Source: Brooklawnia sp963780175 (lineage in GTDB: Bacteria > Actinomycetota > Actinomycetes > Propionibacteriales > Propionibacteriaceae). Taken from it: DNA of 64,000 nt. The DNA lies in NCBI GenBank assembly GCA_963780175.1, contig CAWAAT010000001.1:1-64000 (forward strand), written 5' to 3'. This document shows positions 1-8,593 of this stretch, piece by piece. The notes below the pieces were generated by a model, which worked only from the letters and a program-made list of their open reading frames with translations, ran no database searches and was not told the DNA's origin. The position numbers and the translations under genes were made by a program. Position 1 is the first letter of the stretch. Every line of letters begins with the position of its first letter.

Positions 1-390
1 GATCGTGGCCGGCGACATCGCCCGCACCTCGGCCAGCACATCCTCGGTGATCCGGTCGGCGACTTTGCCGAGCTCACGGAACCGGACCAGCCGTTCCAGG
101 GTGTCGTCCATGACCGGGGCGAGGTATTTCCCGCACGGCTCACCGTCCAGCGTCCACACCTGTTCCAGGACCTTCAACGCGTCGTAGGAGTACTTCCGCT
201 GCCGCGGTTTCCGTTTGACCTGACCAGCGGGCCCTTTCCGGTTGGCGGCTTGGCGGATCGCGCGGCGGGCGTTCACCCGCGACCAGCCGGTCGCTGCGCA
301 CAACTCGTCCAACATCACCCCCTTGGCCTTCTTGCCTGCCCGCTGGTACTCCCGCGCATAGGCCTTGGTCAGATCCCGCCTGGTCGCCAT
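1..390 (-). CDS. Transposase/integrase-type protein, N-terminal part (cut by window edge)
   Basis: An open frame of 130 codons starts at the ATG complementary to 388-390 and runs off the left edge without a stop. The product begins MATRRDLTKAYAREY and continues with a basic region holding a helix-turn-helix-like stretch (GWSRVNARRAIRQA, residues about 35-48) and then KRKPRQRKYSYDALKVLE. This resembles the N-terminal DNA-binding part of actinobacterial DDE integrase/transposase proteins of about 400 residues. The catalytic domain lies outside the window, so the family call is recall-based and only moderately sure. The gene is divergent from rplU, and the element apparently ends between it and the rplU promoter. 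Confidence 0.6.
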   Translation of the reverse strand, partial: MATRRDLTKAYAREYQRAGKKAKGVMLDELCAATGWSRVNARRAIRQAANRKGPAGQVKRKPRQRKYSYDALKVLEQVWTLDGEPCGKYLAPVMDDTLERLVRFRELGKVADRITEDVLAEVRAMSPATI

Positions 391-400
391 CGACAACTCC

Positions 401-515
401 CTCACGAACGTGAGCGAACCGGAGCGCCCCCCTCCCACCGCCGCGACACGCACCCGCGTTTCGCGATCATCCAGATTTGAGGCAAGCGCTCCCGTTCGCG
501 ATCATCTTTCGTGAG
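401..515. repeat. Repeats at the putative insertion-sequence end
   Basis: The 12-mer TTCGCGATCATC occurs at 460-471 and 495-506, 35 bases apart. CTCACG-AA-CGTGAG forms a perfect small palindrome at 401-414, and CGTGAG recurs at 510-515. These lie just upstream of the transposase start and probably mark the terminal or transposase-binding region of the element. The exact outer border and any target duplication cannot be set from one end. The stretch 391-722 holds no other gene. Confidence 0.45.
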
Positions 516-528
516 TCAAGTCGTCGGT

Positions 529-557
529 TTGACCGGTTGGGCGCCCGGACGTAACAT
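529..557 (+). promoter_or_regulatory. Sigma-70-type promoter of rplU-rpmA
   Basis: TTGACC at 529-534 and TAACAT at 552-557 are separated by exactly 17 bases, a good housekeeping promoter. Transcription would start near 564, leaving a leader of about 160 nt before rplU. The -35 hexamer sits within about 20 bases of the insertion-element repeats. Confidence 0.6.
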
Positions 558-722
558 AGATCTTCGGTGCGTCCCCGGCTGGCAGATCACGTCGGTCAGG
601 GCACCGTGGGCGTTGGGTGCAGTGGCCAGTCAACAGATGGCAGGTCGTGGCGCCGGAACATCAAACGAACGATGGTTCTATCCCTGTGTTGATGGGGATG
701 GTTGAGCGAGAGTGGGTCAGGC

Positions 723-1031
723 GTGTACGCGATCGTGCGCAGTGGCGGCCGCCAGCACAAGGTGGCCGTGGGTGATGTCGTCGAGATCGATCGGATCAGC
801 GACAAGGTCGGCAGCAGCATTCCCCTGCAACCCCTCATGCTGGTCGACGGCGATGACATTACCACCGCCCAGGACAAGCTGGACAAGGTTTCGGTCACCG
901 CCGAGGTTCTCGGCGAGACCAAGGGTCCCAAGATCAGGATCCTCAAGTTCAAGAACAAGACCGGATACAGGAAGCGCCAGGGGCACCGTCAGAAGTACAC
1001 CCAGGTCAAGGTCACCGGAATCGAAGGCTGA
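723..1031 (+). CDS. rplU: 50S ribosomal protein L21
   Basis: L21 binds 23S rRNA in the large subunit. The product is 102 residues and begins VYAIVRSGGRQHKV, which is how the family starts, so I take the GTG at 723 rather than the in-frame TTG at 702. The C-terminal part has the family pattern FKNKTGYRKRQGHRQ followed by YTQVKVTGI. It is followed after 9 bases by rpmA, the usual pair, and both are probably read from the promoter at 529-557. Confidence 0.95.
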   Translation: MYAIVRSGGRQHKVAVGDVVEIDRISDKVGSSIPLQPLMLVDGDDITTAQDKLDKVSVTAEVLGETKGPKIRILKFKNKTGYRKRQGHRQKYTQVKVTGIEG

Positions 1032-1040
1032 GGCAGACAG

Positions 1041-1298
1041 ATGGCACACAAGAAAGGCGCGTCCAGTTCGCGCAACGGTCGTGACTCCAACGCCCAACGG
1101 CTCGGCGTCAAGCGTTTCGGTGGCCAGGAGGTCAACGCCGGCGAGATCCTCGTCCGCCAGCGCGGCACTCACTTCCATCCGGGCGAGGGTGTCGGTCGCG
1201 GAGGCGACGACACTCTCTTCGCTCTGATCGCAGGCAAGGTGCAGTTCGGCACCCGTCGCGGGCGCCGGGTGGTCAACATCGAACCCAGTCAGGTCTGA
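1041..1298 (+). CDS. rpmA: 50S ribosomal protein L27
   Basis: L27 reaches into the peptidyl-transferase centre through its N-terminal arm. The 85-residue product starts MAHKKGASSSRNGRDS and contains GVKRFGGQ and FHPGEGVGRGGDDTLFA, all typical. It has the short N-terminus seen in species that need no leader cleavage. It is co-transcribed with rplU, and a strong hairpin lies about 40 bases after the stop. Confidence 0.97.
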   Translation: MAHKKGASSSRNGRDSNAQRLGVKRFGGQEVNAGEILVRQRGTHFHPGEGVGRGGDDTLFALIAGKVQFGTRRGRRVVNIEPSQV

Positions 1299-1333
1299 GC
1301 ACCGCAGACCACTCGGGTCTGAGCACCGCAGAC
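1292..1333 (+). repeat. 18-bp tandem direct repeat over the rpmA stop
   Basis: GGTCTGAGCACCGCAGAC occurs at 1292-1309 and again at 1316-1333, a period of 24. The first copy includes the last sense bases and TGA of rpmA. Each copy contains a GTCTG/CAGAC inverted repeat. It looks like a small tandem duplication of the gene end. Confidence 0.7.
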
Positions 1334-1335
1334 TT

Positions 1336-1370
1336 ACGGAGAGGGACGCCGTTTCGGCGTCCCTCTCCGT
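1336..1370. terminator. Bidirectional terminator between rpmA and the convergent adh
   Basis: A perfect 15-bp stem, ACGGAGAGGGACGCC against GGCGTCCCTCTCCGT, with a 5-base loop lies between two convergent genes. It lacks a long T-tract on the plus strand, as is common in high-GC actinomycetes. Confidence 0.8.
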
Positions 1371-1380
1371 GTGCTCGGGC

Positions 1381-2430
1381 TCAGAAGGTCGAGGTGTCAA
1401 TCACGTAGCGGTATCGGACCTGGGAGTTGACCACTCGGTCGTAGGCCGCAGTGATGTCCTCGCCGGTGATGATCTCGACCTGCGGCACCACCCCATGTTC
1501 GGCGCAGAAGTTCAGCATCTCCTGGGTCTCGGCGATGCCGCCGATCTGGGAGCCTGCCAGCACCTTGTTCCCGCCTGTGAGGCTCGACAGCCGAATGGAG
1601 CTGGCGTGCTCGGGCAGACCGACGTCCACGAGTACACCGCCCGGCTTGAGGAGTCGCAGCAGCGCGTCCAGATCGGTGACAGAGGCGACGGTCGAGACGA
1701 TCAGGTCGAGGGTGCCACGCAGTGGCTTCAACGAGGCGGGGTCATTCATCGCGAAGTAGTGGGTCGCGCCGAACCGCAGGCCGTCGTCCTTCTTGGACAT
1801 GGTCTGGCTGATCACGCTGACCTCTGCACCCATCTTCGAGGCGATTTGCACGCCGACGTGTCCCAGCCCGCCCATGCCGGCGATGGCGACCTTCTTGCCT
1901 GGGCCGGCACCCCAACGCTTGAGCGGTGAGTACAGGGTGATGCCGGCACACAGCAGGGGAGCGACCTTGTCGAAGGGGATCTCGTCCGGGATGGTGCACG
2001 CGTAGTCCTGCTCCACCGTGATGCCCTGCGAGTAGCCACCCGCGGTCGGTAGGCCGTCACGTCCGATGGAGTTGTACGTCCACACCGTGGGCCTCTCAGA
2101 GCTGAGGCAGAACTGTTCGGAACCGGCCTGGCACTGTTCACACTGGCCGCAGGAGTCGACGAAACAGCCAACACCGACCTTGTCGCCGAGCTGGAACTTG
2201 GTGACAAGGTCGCCCACCTGCGTGACCACTCCGGCGAGTTCATGACCGGGAACCAGCGGGTACAAGGCCTTGCCCCACTCGCCGCGGGCAGTGTGGATGT
2301 CGGAGTGACAGATACCTGCGTACTTCACCTCGAAGTAGACCTCGGTCGGCCCAGGATCACGGCGCGTGATGGTGGTGCGATGGAACTGGCAGTGTTCGTC
2401 ATCTGTGGCGTAGGCGAGGACCTCAGGCAT
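1381..2430 (-). CDS. Zinc-dependent NAD(P) alcohol dehydrogenase (YahK/CAD-like)
   Basis: A medium-chain alcohol dehydrogenase of 349 residues that oxidises alcohols or reduces aldehydes. The catalytic zinc site is visible as C41-H42, the GHE motif at 62-64 and C161. The structural zinc is held by C94, C97, C100 and C108 (CGQCEQC...C). The Rossmann glycine motif GMGGLGH spans 185-191. Overall similarity is to the cinnamyl-alcohol/YahK branch, which usually prefers NADP. The start is supported by AAGGAG ahead of the ATG at 2430. It is monocistronic and convergent with rpmA. The substrate cannot be read from the sequence. Confidence 0.9.
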   Translation of the reverse strand: MPEVLAYATDDEHCQFHRTTITRRDPGPTEVYFEVKYAGICHSDIHTARGEWGKALYPLVPGHELAGVVTQVGDLVTKFQLGDKVGVGCFVDSCGQCEQCQAGSEQFCLSSERPTVWTYNSIGRDGLPTAGGYSQGITVEQDYACTIPDEIPFDKVAPLLCAGITLYSPLKRWGAGPGKKVAIAGMGGLGHVGVQIASKMGAEVSVISQTMSKKDDGLRFGATHYFAMNDPASLKPLRGTLDLIVSTVASVTDLDALLRLLKPGGVLVDVGLPEHASSIRLSSLTGGNKVLAGSQIGGIAETQEMLNFCAEHGVVPQVEIITGEDITAAYDRVVNSQVRYRYVIDTSTF

Positions 2431-2484
2431 ATCGGCTCCTTCTGTTCCAGTGGTTGGTGTGACTCTATCGGCGTGCGACCGTGG

Positions 2485-3228
2485 TCACCGGGCCAGTCGC
2501 CAAGCCAGGTAGAACCCGCCCAGCGCGATGACCAGCCGGCTGGCACGCTCAGGTATGTAGCGCTGAACCACCGGTCCGGCGTTGCCGCCGATGAGGTTGC
2601 CGACAAACATCAGGGCGGCAGCCAGCAGGTCGAACGGAGCGAATGCGATGAAGATGATCGAGGCGGTCAGATTGGACACACTCAGCAGGATCGTCTTCAT
2701 CAGTACCGCGCGCGGCCACTCATACTGCGTGAGAATCAGGACGACAGCGAGGTACACCACACCGGCCCCGGCCCCGAAATATCCGCCGTAGACACAGATG
2801 GTGAACAGCACGACCAGATAGAGGGGCCAGCGCTCGGTCGAACCGCCGAGCCGTTTGATGCGTGGGCTGACCAGCAGCATCACGGCCGCAAAAGCGATCA
2901 GCCAGGGGACCACGGCGGCGAAGACCTCCTCGCCACTGAGCAGCAGCAGCGTCGCACCGAGCCCACCTCCGCCGGAGCTGACAGCGAACTGCTGCCAGGC
3001 CTGCTTCCGACCGGAGGCCATCACCAGATGCCCCGCTCGTAGTGCGGCACCCGATCCGGCGCCCACCAGCCCAAGGGTGTTTGTGACGTTGGCGGCCAAC
3101 GGCGGAAGTCCGACGGCGAGCAAGGCGGGATAGCTGATCAGGGACGCGAGTCCGGCCAGATAGCCGACCAGTCCTGAGGCGATGCCGGCTGCGAGCAGCA
3201 GCGCCACGTTGGCGATCGTGATGTCCAT
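2485..3228 (-). CDS. TauE/SafE-family membrane exporter
   Basis: A 247-residue polytopic protein with about seven or eight hydrophobic segments and the repeated TauE/SafE pattern, with GLASLISYPALLAVGLPP near the N-terminus and GGYFGAGAGVV in the second half. Such proteins move sulfonates, sulfite or related anions; the substrate here is unknown. I start at the ATG complementary to 3226-3228 (MDITIANVALLLAAG), preceded by GAGGAGG, instead of an upstream extension that lacks a membrane character. It lies 54 bases upstream of adh on the same strand, possibly co-transcribed. Confidence 0.85.
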   Translation of the reverse strand: MDITIANVALLLAAGIASGLVGYLAGLASLISYPALLAVGLPPLAANVTNTLGLVGAGSGAALRAGHLVMASGRKQAWQQFAVSSGGGGLGATLLLLSGEEVFAAVVPWLIAFAAVMLLVSPRIKRLGGSTERWPLYLVVLFTICVYGGYFGAGAGVVYLAVVLILTQYEWPRAVLMKTILLSVSNLTASIIFIAFAPFDLLAAALMFVGNLIGGNAGPVVQRYIPERASRLVIALGGFYLAWRLAR

Positions 3229-3361
3229 CTGCCTCCTCGGCGGGGAGCGCCGGTCGCGAGAGTCTGCGACGTGGCCCTCCGCGGAGGATATCTCACGTTC
3301 GGTGAAAGCTACCGGGGCACGCTGCCGGGAGCACCCGTCAGGAGTGGACGCAGTACCCCGG

Positions 3362-3394
3362 TAGACTGGTGGAGTGCGTCCAAAGGACGCCACC
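3362..3394 (+). promoter_or_regulatory. obg promoter -10 and leader hairpin
   Basis: TAGACT at 3362-3367 is a good -10. The leader that follows can form GCGTCC-AAA-GGACGC (3376-3390), extended by GGTG at 3368-3371 with CACC at 3391-3394. The role of the hairpin is unknown. Confidence 0.4.
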
Positions 3395-3438
3395 GAGCGC
3401 TTGTTCCAGCGCCTGCCCGCAACCTTGGAGTTCACCAG

Positions 3439-4968
3439 ATGGCCATACCCTCATTCGTCGACCGGGCCCGACTCACGGTGAGTGCCGGCAACGGTGGGCA
3501 TGGCTGCGCGTCCATCCACCGCGAGAAATTCAAGCCGCTGGGCGGCCCGGACGGCGGCAACGGTGGTGACGGCGGGTCGGTGATCCTGCGGGTCGATCCC
3601 GGGTTGACCACGCTGGTCGACTACCACCGCCAGTCCCAGCGCAAGGCAGCCAACGGACAACCCGGCATGGGCGACTACCGAAACGGGGCCCGAGGGGAAG
3701 ACATCATCCTGCCGGTGCCGCCGGGTACCGTCGTGACCGACGAGAGCACCGGCGAGGTGCTTGCCGATCTCGGTGAGGTCGACGAGGTTGTCGTGGCACT
3801 GGGCGGCAAGGGTGGGCTCGGCAACTCCGCGCTGGCGTCGGCCGCCCGCAAGGCGCCCGGATTCGCCCTGCTCGGTGAGGAGGGCGACCAAAGAGTTGTC
3901 CTGCTCGAGCTGAAGGTCATGGCGGACGTCGGGCTGGTGGGCTTCCCGAGCGCCGGCAAATCGAGCCTGATCGCCGCCATTTCGGCCGCCAAACCCAAGA
4001 TCGCCGACTACCCTTTCACCACCTTGGTGCCCAATCTCGGGGTCGTCGTAGCCGGCGAGACGACATTCACCGTTGCCGATGTGCCCGGCCTGATCGAGGG
4101 GGCCAGTGAGGGACGCGGGCTGGGATTCGACTTCCTGCGACACATCGAGCGGTGCCAGGCCATCGTGCACGTCATCGACTGCGCGACCTGGGAGACCGGG
4201 CGCGAACCGGTGGGCGACCTGGACATCATCGAGAAGGAGTTGGCCAACCATGGTGGGCTGGAGGACCGACCCAGACTGGTGGCACTGAACAAGATCGACG
4301 TGCCTGACGGTCGAGAGCTGGCCGAGATCGTCCGACCAGATCTCGAGGCGCGTGGCTTGCAGGTGTTCCCGATTTCAACCAAGACTGGTGAAGGGATCAC
4401 GGCCCTGACGTTCGCCATGGCCGACATCGTGCGGGAGCGGAGGGCGCTGAACACCGGCGTCGTCGCTCGGCGCATCGTCATCCGTCCTGAGCCGCTGAGC
4501 GCGAGGGAGGAGTTCACGATCAAGCGGCAGGGCGACGGTGAGGGCGGTCAGGTCTGGCGGGTGAAGGGTGCCAAGCCCGAGCGCTGGGTGCGTCAGACGG
4601 ACTTCGCCAACGCAGAGGCGGTGGGCTACTTGGCCGATCGGCTGAACCGCATCGGCATCGAGGCGAAGCTGGTCGAACTCGGTGCCCAACCTGGTGACGC
4701 GGTGGCCATCGGAGCGGGGGAGCACCCCGTTGTCTTCGACTTCGCCCCTCAGATGGAGAGCGGTGCCGAGTTGCTGTCTCGGCGCGGGGAGGATGCGCGC
4801 CTTGACGAGCCACGTCCCGCGGTGCAACGACGTCGTGAGCGGGATGCCGAGTATCACGCGTCCCGCGACGAGTTGCTGGGCAACGATCGCGACGCCCACT
4901 GGCGCGAGGTGCATCGGCGGTCACTGGCAGAATCGTTGTCCAGTGACTTTGACGAGGAAGTCGAGTGA
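3439..4968 (+). CDS. obg: Obg/CgtA GTPase
   Basis: An essential ribosome-associated GTPase acting in 50S assembly and stress signalling. The 509-residue product has the glycine-rich Obg fold (about 1-160, including KPLGGPDGGNGGDGG), then the G domain with G1 GFPSAGKSSL near 169, G3 DVPGLIEGA near 214 and G4 NKID near 284. The C-terminal OCT domain covers about 345-425, followed by a charged actinobacterial tail ending SDFDEEVE. The ATG at 3439 has GGAG eight bases upstream; longer in-frame extensions are not needed. It is followed after 3 bases by proB, the usual order. Confidence 0.97.
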   Translation: MAIPSFVDRARLTVSAGNGGHGCASIHREKFKPLGGPDGGNGGDGGSVILRVDPGLTTLVDYHRQSQRKAANGQPGMGDYRNGARGEDIILPVPPGTVVTDESTGEVLADLGEVDEVVVALGGKGGLGNSALASAARKAPGFALLGEEGDQRVVLLELKVMADVGLVGFPSAGKSSLIAAISAAKPKIADYPFTTLVPNLGVVVAGETTFTVADVPGLIEGASEGRGLGFDFLRHIERCQAIVHVIDCATWETGREPVGDLDIIEKELANHGGLEDRPRLVALNKIDVPDGRELAEIVRPDLEARGLQVFPISTKTGEGITALTFAMADIVRERRALNTGVVARRIVIRPEPLSAREEFTIKRQGDGEGGQVWRVKGAKPERWVRQTDFANAEAVGYLADRLNRIGIEAKLVELGAQPGDAVAIGAGEHPVVFDFAPQMESGAELLSRRGEDARLDEPRPAVQRRRERDAEYHASRDELLGNDRDAHWREVHRRSLAESLSSDFDEEVE

Positions 4969-4971
4969 GCG

Positions 4972-6135
4972 ATGAGCCCCGATTTTGATGGCGCCCTGAC
5001 CGAGGAAGAGGTCAGGAGCGAGGTGGCAGAGGGACGACGGCTGGTCGTCAAGGTCGGCTCATCGTCTTTGAGCAGTACCAGTGAGGGCATCAACGATGAA
5101 CGGGTGGCGGCCCTCGTGGACACCCTGGCCACCGCGCACGACGAGGGCCGCGACATCGTGCTCATCAGCTCAGGGGCGATCGCGGCCGGACTGTCCCCGC
5201 TCGGGCTACGGCGCCGACCGCGCGACCTGGCGCACCAGCAGGCCGCGGCAGCGGTGGGCCAGGGGTTGCTCGTGCAGCGATACACCCAATTGTTCCTCGA
5301 CCGTGGAATCCTGGTGGGCCAGGTGCTGCTCACCGTGGAGGATGTCACCCGCCAGTCCACCTACTCCAACGCCCTGCGAACACTCGGGACGCTGCTGCGG
5401 ATGGGTGTGGTGCCGGTCATCAACGAGAACGACGCGGTGGCCACCCACGAGATCCGGTTCGGTGACAACGACAGGTTGGCCGCCCTGGTGGCCCAGTTGG
5501 TCCGGGCGGATGCGCTCGTCCTGCTGTCGGACGTGGACAGCCTGTACACCGCTCACCCCGACGAACCGGATTCCGAGCCCATCACCTTCGTTCCGGACGT
5601 GGAGGCGCTGCAGGTTGACACCCATCGGGTGGGTTCGGCCGTCGGCAGCGGGGGCATGACGACCAAACTGCAGGCCGCTCAGATCGCCACCAGTGCAGGC
5701 ATCCCCGTCGTCCTGGCCCAGGCCTCCGCCTTTTCCGACGTGCTCGCGGGCAAGCAGGTCGGCACCACCTTCTCGCCCATCGACCGACGGCGGCCACGAC
5801 GGCTGCTGTGGCTGGCCCACGCATCGGTGGCTCGCGGTCAACTCCACATCGACGCGGGAGCCGTACGCGCCGTCACCCAGAACAACGCCTCCCTGTTGGC
5901 TGCCGGCGTCACCCGAGTGGAGGGGGACTTCGTGGCAGGCGAGCCTGTCGACCTGGTGGGCCCGGGTGGGCGCGCCATCGCGCGCGGTCTGGTCAATTTC
6001 GACAGCGCCGATCTACCACGCATGCTGGGTCGCAACTCCCATGATCTGGCCGTTGAACTGGGCGTTCAGTACGAGCGGGAGGTCGTCCACAAGGATGCGC
6101 TGATCGTCCTCAGCCATGGCGGTGGCCTGTCATAG
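4972..6135 (+). CDS. proB: Glutamate 5-kinase
   Basis: Phosphorylates glutamate in the first step of proline synthesis. The 387-residue protein has the kinase core: VVKVGSSSL near 25, SSGAIAAG near 65, VINENDAV near 152, FGDNDRLAALVA and GSGGMTTKLQAA near 225. It ends in a PUA-like domain (about 290-370). It starts 3 bases after the obg stop, so translation is probably coupled. The product feeds ProA, encoded next. Confidence 0.96.
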   Translation: MSPDFDGALTEEEVRSEVAEGRRLVVKVGSSSLSSTSEGINDERVAALVDTLATAHDEGRDIVLISSGAIAAGLSPLGLRRRPRDLAHQQAAAAVGQGLLVQRYTQLFLDRGILVGQVLLTVEDVTRQSTYSNALRTLGTLLRMGVVPVINENDAVATHEIRFGDNDRLAALVAQLVRADALVLLSDVDSLYTAHPDEPDSEPITFVPDVEALQVDTHRVGSAVGSGGMTTKLQAAQIATSAGIPVVLAQASAFSDVLAGKQVGTTFSPIDRRRPRRLLWLAHASVARGQLHIDAGAVRAVTQNNASLLAAGVTRVEGDFVAGEPVDLVGPGGRAIARGLVNFDSADLPRMLGRNSHDLAVELGVQYEREVVHKDALIVLSHGGGLS

Positions 6136-6183
6136 TCGCCACCCGAACCGGTGGGGTTCTTGGGTGAGCGCGCGTCCGGCGAT

Positions 6184-6189
6184 TAGTGT
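6184..6189 (+). promoter_or_regulatory. proA -10 element (leaderless)
   Basis: TAGTGT stands exactly 6 bases before the ATG at 6196, the spacing expected of a leaderless actinobacterial transcript. proA may therefore have its own promoter besides read-through from proB. Confidence 0.5.
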
Positions 6190-6195
6190 TGGCCC

Positions 6196-7440
6196 ATGAC
6201 CGACGTCGCTGGACTCGCCCGGGCCGCTCGCATCGCCGCACGGCAGCTTGCCGTGCTGGATCGAGCGCACAAGGATGCGGCATTGACAGCGATGGCTGAC
6301 GCGCTGGCCGCGTCCTCGGTTGAGGTACTGGCCGCCAACGCCTCAGACGTCGAGCGTGCGCGTCAGGCGGGCACCCCTGAGGCGCTCATCGACCGGTTGA
6401 GTCTGAACCAGTCGCGGATAGACGGCATGGTCAGCGGGCTGCGCTCTCTGGCGAGCCTGCCTGACCCGATCGGCGAGGTGGTGCGCGGCTGGCAGCTGGC
6501 CAACGGCGTGCACATCGATCAGGTGCGTGTGCCGCTGGGGGTGATCGGCATCATCTACGAGGCGCGCCCCAATGTGACTGCAGACGCCGCTGGGATCTGC
6601 CTGAAATCGGGCAACGCCAGTCTGCTGCGAGGCAGTTCGAGCGCGGTCGACTCGAACCGGGCGATCGTCACCGCACTGCGCACCGGGCTCGTGTCGGCCG
6701 GTCTGCCCGAGGCTGCTGTCAGTCTGGTTGAAGGGGGCCACGAGACCACCACCGAGATGATGCAGGCTCGCGGACTGATCGACGTCCTGATCCCGCGTGG
6801 CGGAGCGGGGCTGATCAATGCGGTGGTCACCGGATCCCAGGTGCCGGTGATCGAGACCGGCACGGGCAACTGTCATCTCTTCGTGGATGAGGCCGCCGAC
6901 CAGCAGATGGCGCTTGCCATCATCCTGAATGCCAAGACCCAACGCCCCAGCGTCTGCAACGCCTTGGAGACGCTGCTGGTGCATCGTCAGGTTGCCGAGG
7001 TATTCCTGCCGCAGGTCGTCGACATGCTCGGTGCGGCCGGAGTAACCCTGCACGGGGATCCGGCTTCCCGCCTGATCGATGCCCGGATCGTGCCGGCCAC
7101 CGACGACGAGTACGATGCCGAGTACCTTTCGCTGGATCTTGCCGTCAAGGTGGTTCCCGATCTGGATGCCGCACTTGACCACATCCGCGACCACACCACC
7201 GGTCACTCGGAGACGATCATCACCAACGACGTCAGGGCCCAGCGGCGCTTCGTCAACGAGGTGGATGCAGCCGCGGTGCTGGTGAATGCCTCCAGCCGTT
7301 TCGTTGACGGCGGGGAGTTCGGGTTCGGGGCAGAGATCGGAATCTCCACCCAGAAGACCCATGCCCGAGGCCCGATGGCCCTGCCGGAGATGACCTCGAC
7401 CAAGTACGTGGTGACCGGCGCAGGGCAGGTCCGGTCATGA
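6196..7440 (+). CDS. proA: Glutamate-5-semialdehyde dehydrogenase (gamma-glutamyl phosphate reductase)
   Basis: Reduces gamma-glutamyl phosphate with NADPH in proline synthesis, directly after ProB. It has 414 residues. Diagnostic stretches are GVIGIIYEARPNVT near 115, CLKSGNASLLRG near 133 and the catalytic-cysteine region TQRPSVCNALETLLV near 254. The start is fixed by a leaderless -10. Its TGA overlaps the nadD ATG (ATGA). Confidence 0.96.
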   Translation: MTDVAGLARAARIAARQLAVLDRAHKDAALTAMADALAASSVEVLAANASDVERARQAGTPEALIDRLSLNQSRIDGMVSGLRSLASLPDPIGEVVRGWQLANGVHIDQVRVPLGVIGIIYEARPNVTADAAGICLKSGNASLLRGSSSAVDSNRAIVTALRTGLVSAGLPEAAVSLVEGGHETTTEMMQARGLIDVLIPRGGAGLINAVVTGSQVPVIETGTGNCHLFVDEAADQQMALAIILNAKTQRPSVCNALETLLVHRQVAEVFLPQVVDMLGAAGVTLHGDPASRLIDARIVPATDDEYDAEYLSLDLAVKVVPDLDAALDHIRDHTTGHSETIITNDVRAQRRFVNEVDAAAVLVNASSRFVDGGEFGFGAEIGISTQKTHARGPMALPEMTSTKYVVTGAGQVRS

Positions 7441-8192
7441 ACCAGGGGACGCCGGCAGTTCCGTCCCACGGGAGCGTCTCGTTCAACCTGGGTCTGGCCA
7501 GGGTTCGGGACAGCAAACGGCGGTACCGCCTGGGAGTCATGGGCGGTACGTTCGACCCCATCCATCACGGCCATCTGGTCGCGGCCAGCGAGGTTGCAGC
7601 CAGATTCCGACTGGACGAGGTGGTCTTCGTCCCCACGGGCACGCCGTGGCAGAAGTCCGGGCGGCGGGTGAGTGGCCGTGAGGACCGCTACCTGATGACC
7701 GTGGTGGCAACCGCGTCCAACCCGCGGTTCTCGGTGTCCAGGGTGGACATCGACCGGGGAGGTAACACGTACACAGTGGACACCCTCAAGGACGTCCAGG
7801 CCGAACGAGGCTCGGACGTCGACCTGTTCTTCATCACCGGGGCGGACGCGCTGGCCTCCATCCTCACCTGGCGTGGGGCCGGGGAACTGTTCGACCTCGC
7901 CAACTTCGTCGGAGTGTCGCGACCCGGCGTCGACCTCAGTGCCCGCGACATCAGCCATCTACCGCCTGACAAGGTCACCCGCCTGGAAGTCCCGGCCCTG
8001 GCCATCAGTTCCACCGAGTGCCGCAAGCGGGTCTCGGAGGGCTTGCCGTTGTGGTACCTCGTGCCCGACGGTGTGGTCCAGTACGTGGCCAAGCGAGGCC
8101 TGTACACTCCCGTGAACGCAGGGAGGGTGCTGGTGGCCGAACCTGTTGAGCAAGACTCCAACAACCCCGATCAGTCTGGAAAATTGAATTGA
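7437..8192 (+). CDS. nadD: Nicotinate-nucleotide adenylyltransferase
   Basis: Adenylates nicotinate mononucleotide in NAD synthesis. The nucleotidyltransferase signature GGTFDPIHHGH lies at about 36-46 and the second motif ISSTECRKR near 191; the middle (ASNPRFSVSRVDIDRGG, GADALASILTW) closely matches mycobacterial NadD. The product is 251 residues from the ATG that overlaps proA. The first 34 residues precede the conserved fold and would be lost if translation began at an internal codon. rsfS overlaps the end by 4 bases. Confidence 0.94.
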   Translation: MNQGTPAVPSHGSVSFNLGLARVRDSKRRYRLGVMGGTFDPIHHGHLVAASEVAARFRLDEVVFVPTGTPWQKSGRRVSGREDRYLMTVVATASNPRFSVSRVDIDRGGNTYTVDTLKDVQAERGSDVDLFFITGADALASILTWRGAGELFDLANFVGVSRPGVDLSARDISHLPPDKVTRLEVPALAISSTECRKRVSEGLPLWYLVPDGVVQYVAKRGLYTPVNAGRVLVAEPVEQDSNNPDQSGKLN

Positions 8193-8593
8193 CCGCCACA
8201 CAAGAAGCACTGAACCTGACCAGGCTGGCCGCCCAGGCCGCCAACGAGAAGAAGGGCCTGGACATCGTCGCTTTTGACGTGTCCGAGCATCTCGGCATCA
8301 CCGATGTCTTCCTCATCGTGAGCGCCAACAACGAGCGTCTGGTGGGTGCGATCGTGGACGCCATCGAGGAGCGGCTGATCGCCGAGGCCAGCGTCCGCCC
8401 GACGCGCCGCGAGGGCGACCGGGAGAACCGGTGGGTGCTGCTCGACTACATCGACCTCGTGGTGCACGTCCAGCACGCCGACGAGCGCACCCTGTACTCC
8501 CTGGAGCGGCTGTGGAAGGATTGCCCGCGCATCGACCTGGCCCTCGCCGATCCCGACCTGAGCGGTGAGGCGGTCGACGAGGAGGATCAGTGA
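8189..8593 (+). CDS. rsfS: Ribosome silencing factor RsfS
   Basis: Binds L14 and blocks subunit joining when nutrients are limiting. The 134-residue protein carries the family core GLDIVAFDVSEHLGITDVFLI and WVLLDYIDLVVHVQ. The start is a TTG overlapping the nadD stop, and the end overlaps the GTG of the next gene, so nadD-rsfS-gpgP form a tightly coupled unit as in Mycobacterium. Confidence 0.95.
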   Translation: MTATQEALNLTRLAAQAANEKKGLDIVAFDVSEHLGITDVFLIVSANNERLVGAIVDAIEERLIAEASVRPTRREGDRENRWVLLDYIDLVVHVQHADERTLYSLERLWKDCPRIDLALADPDLSGEAVDEEDQ

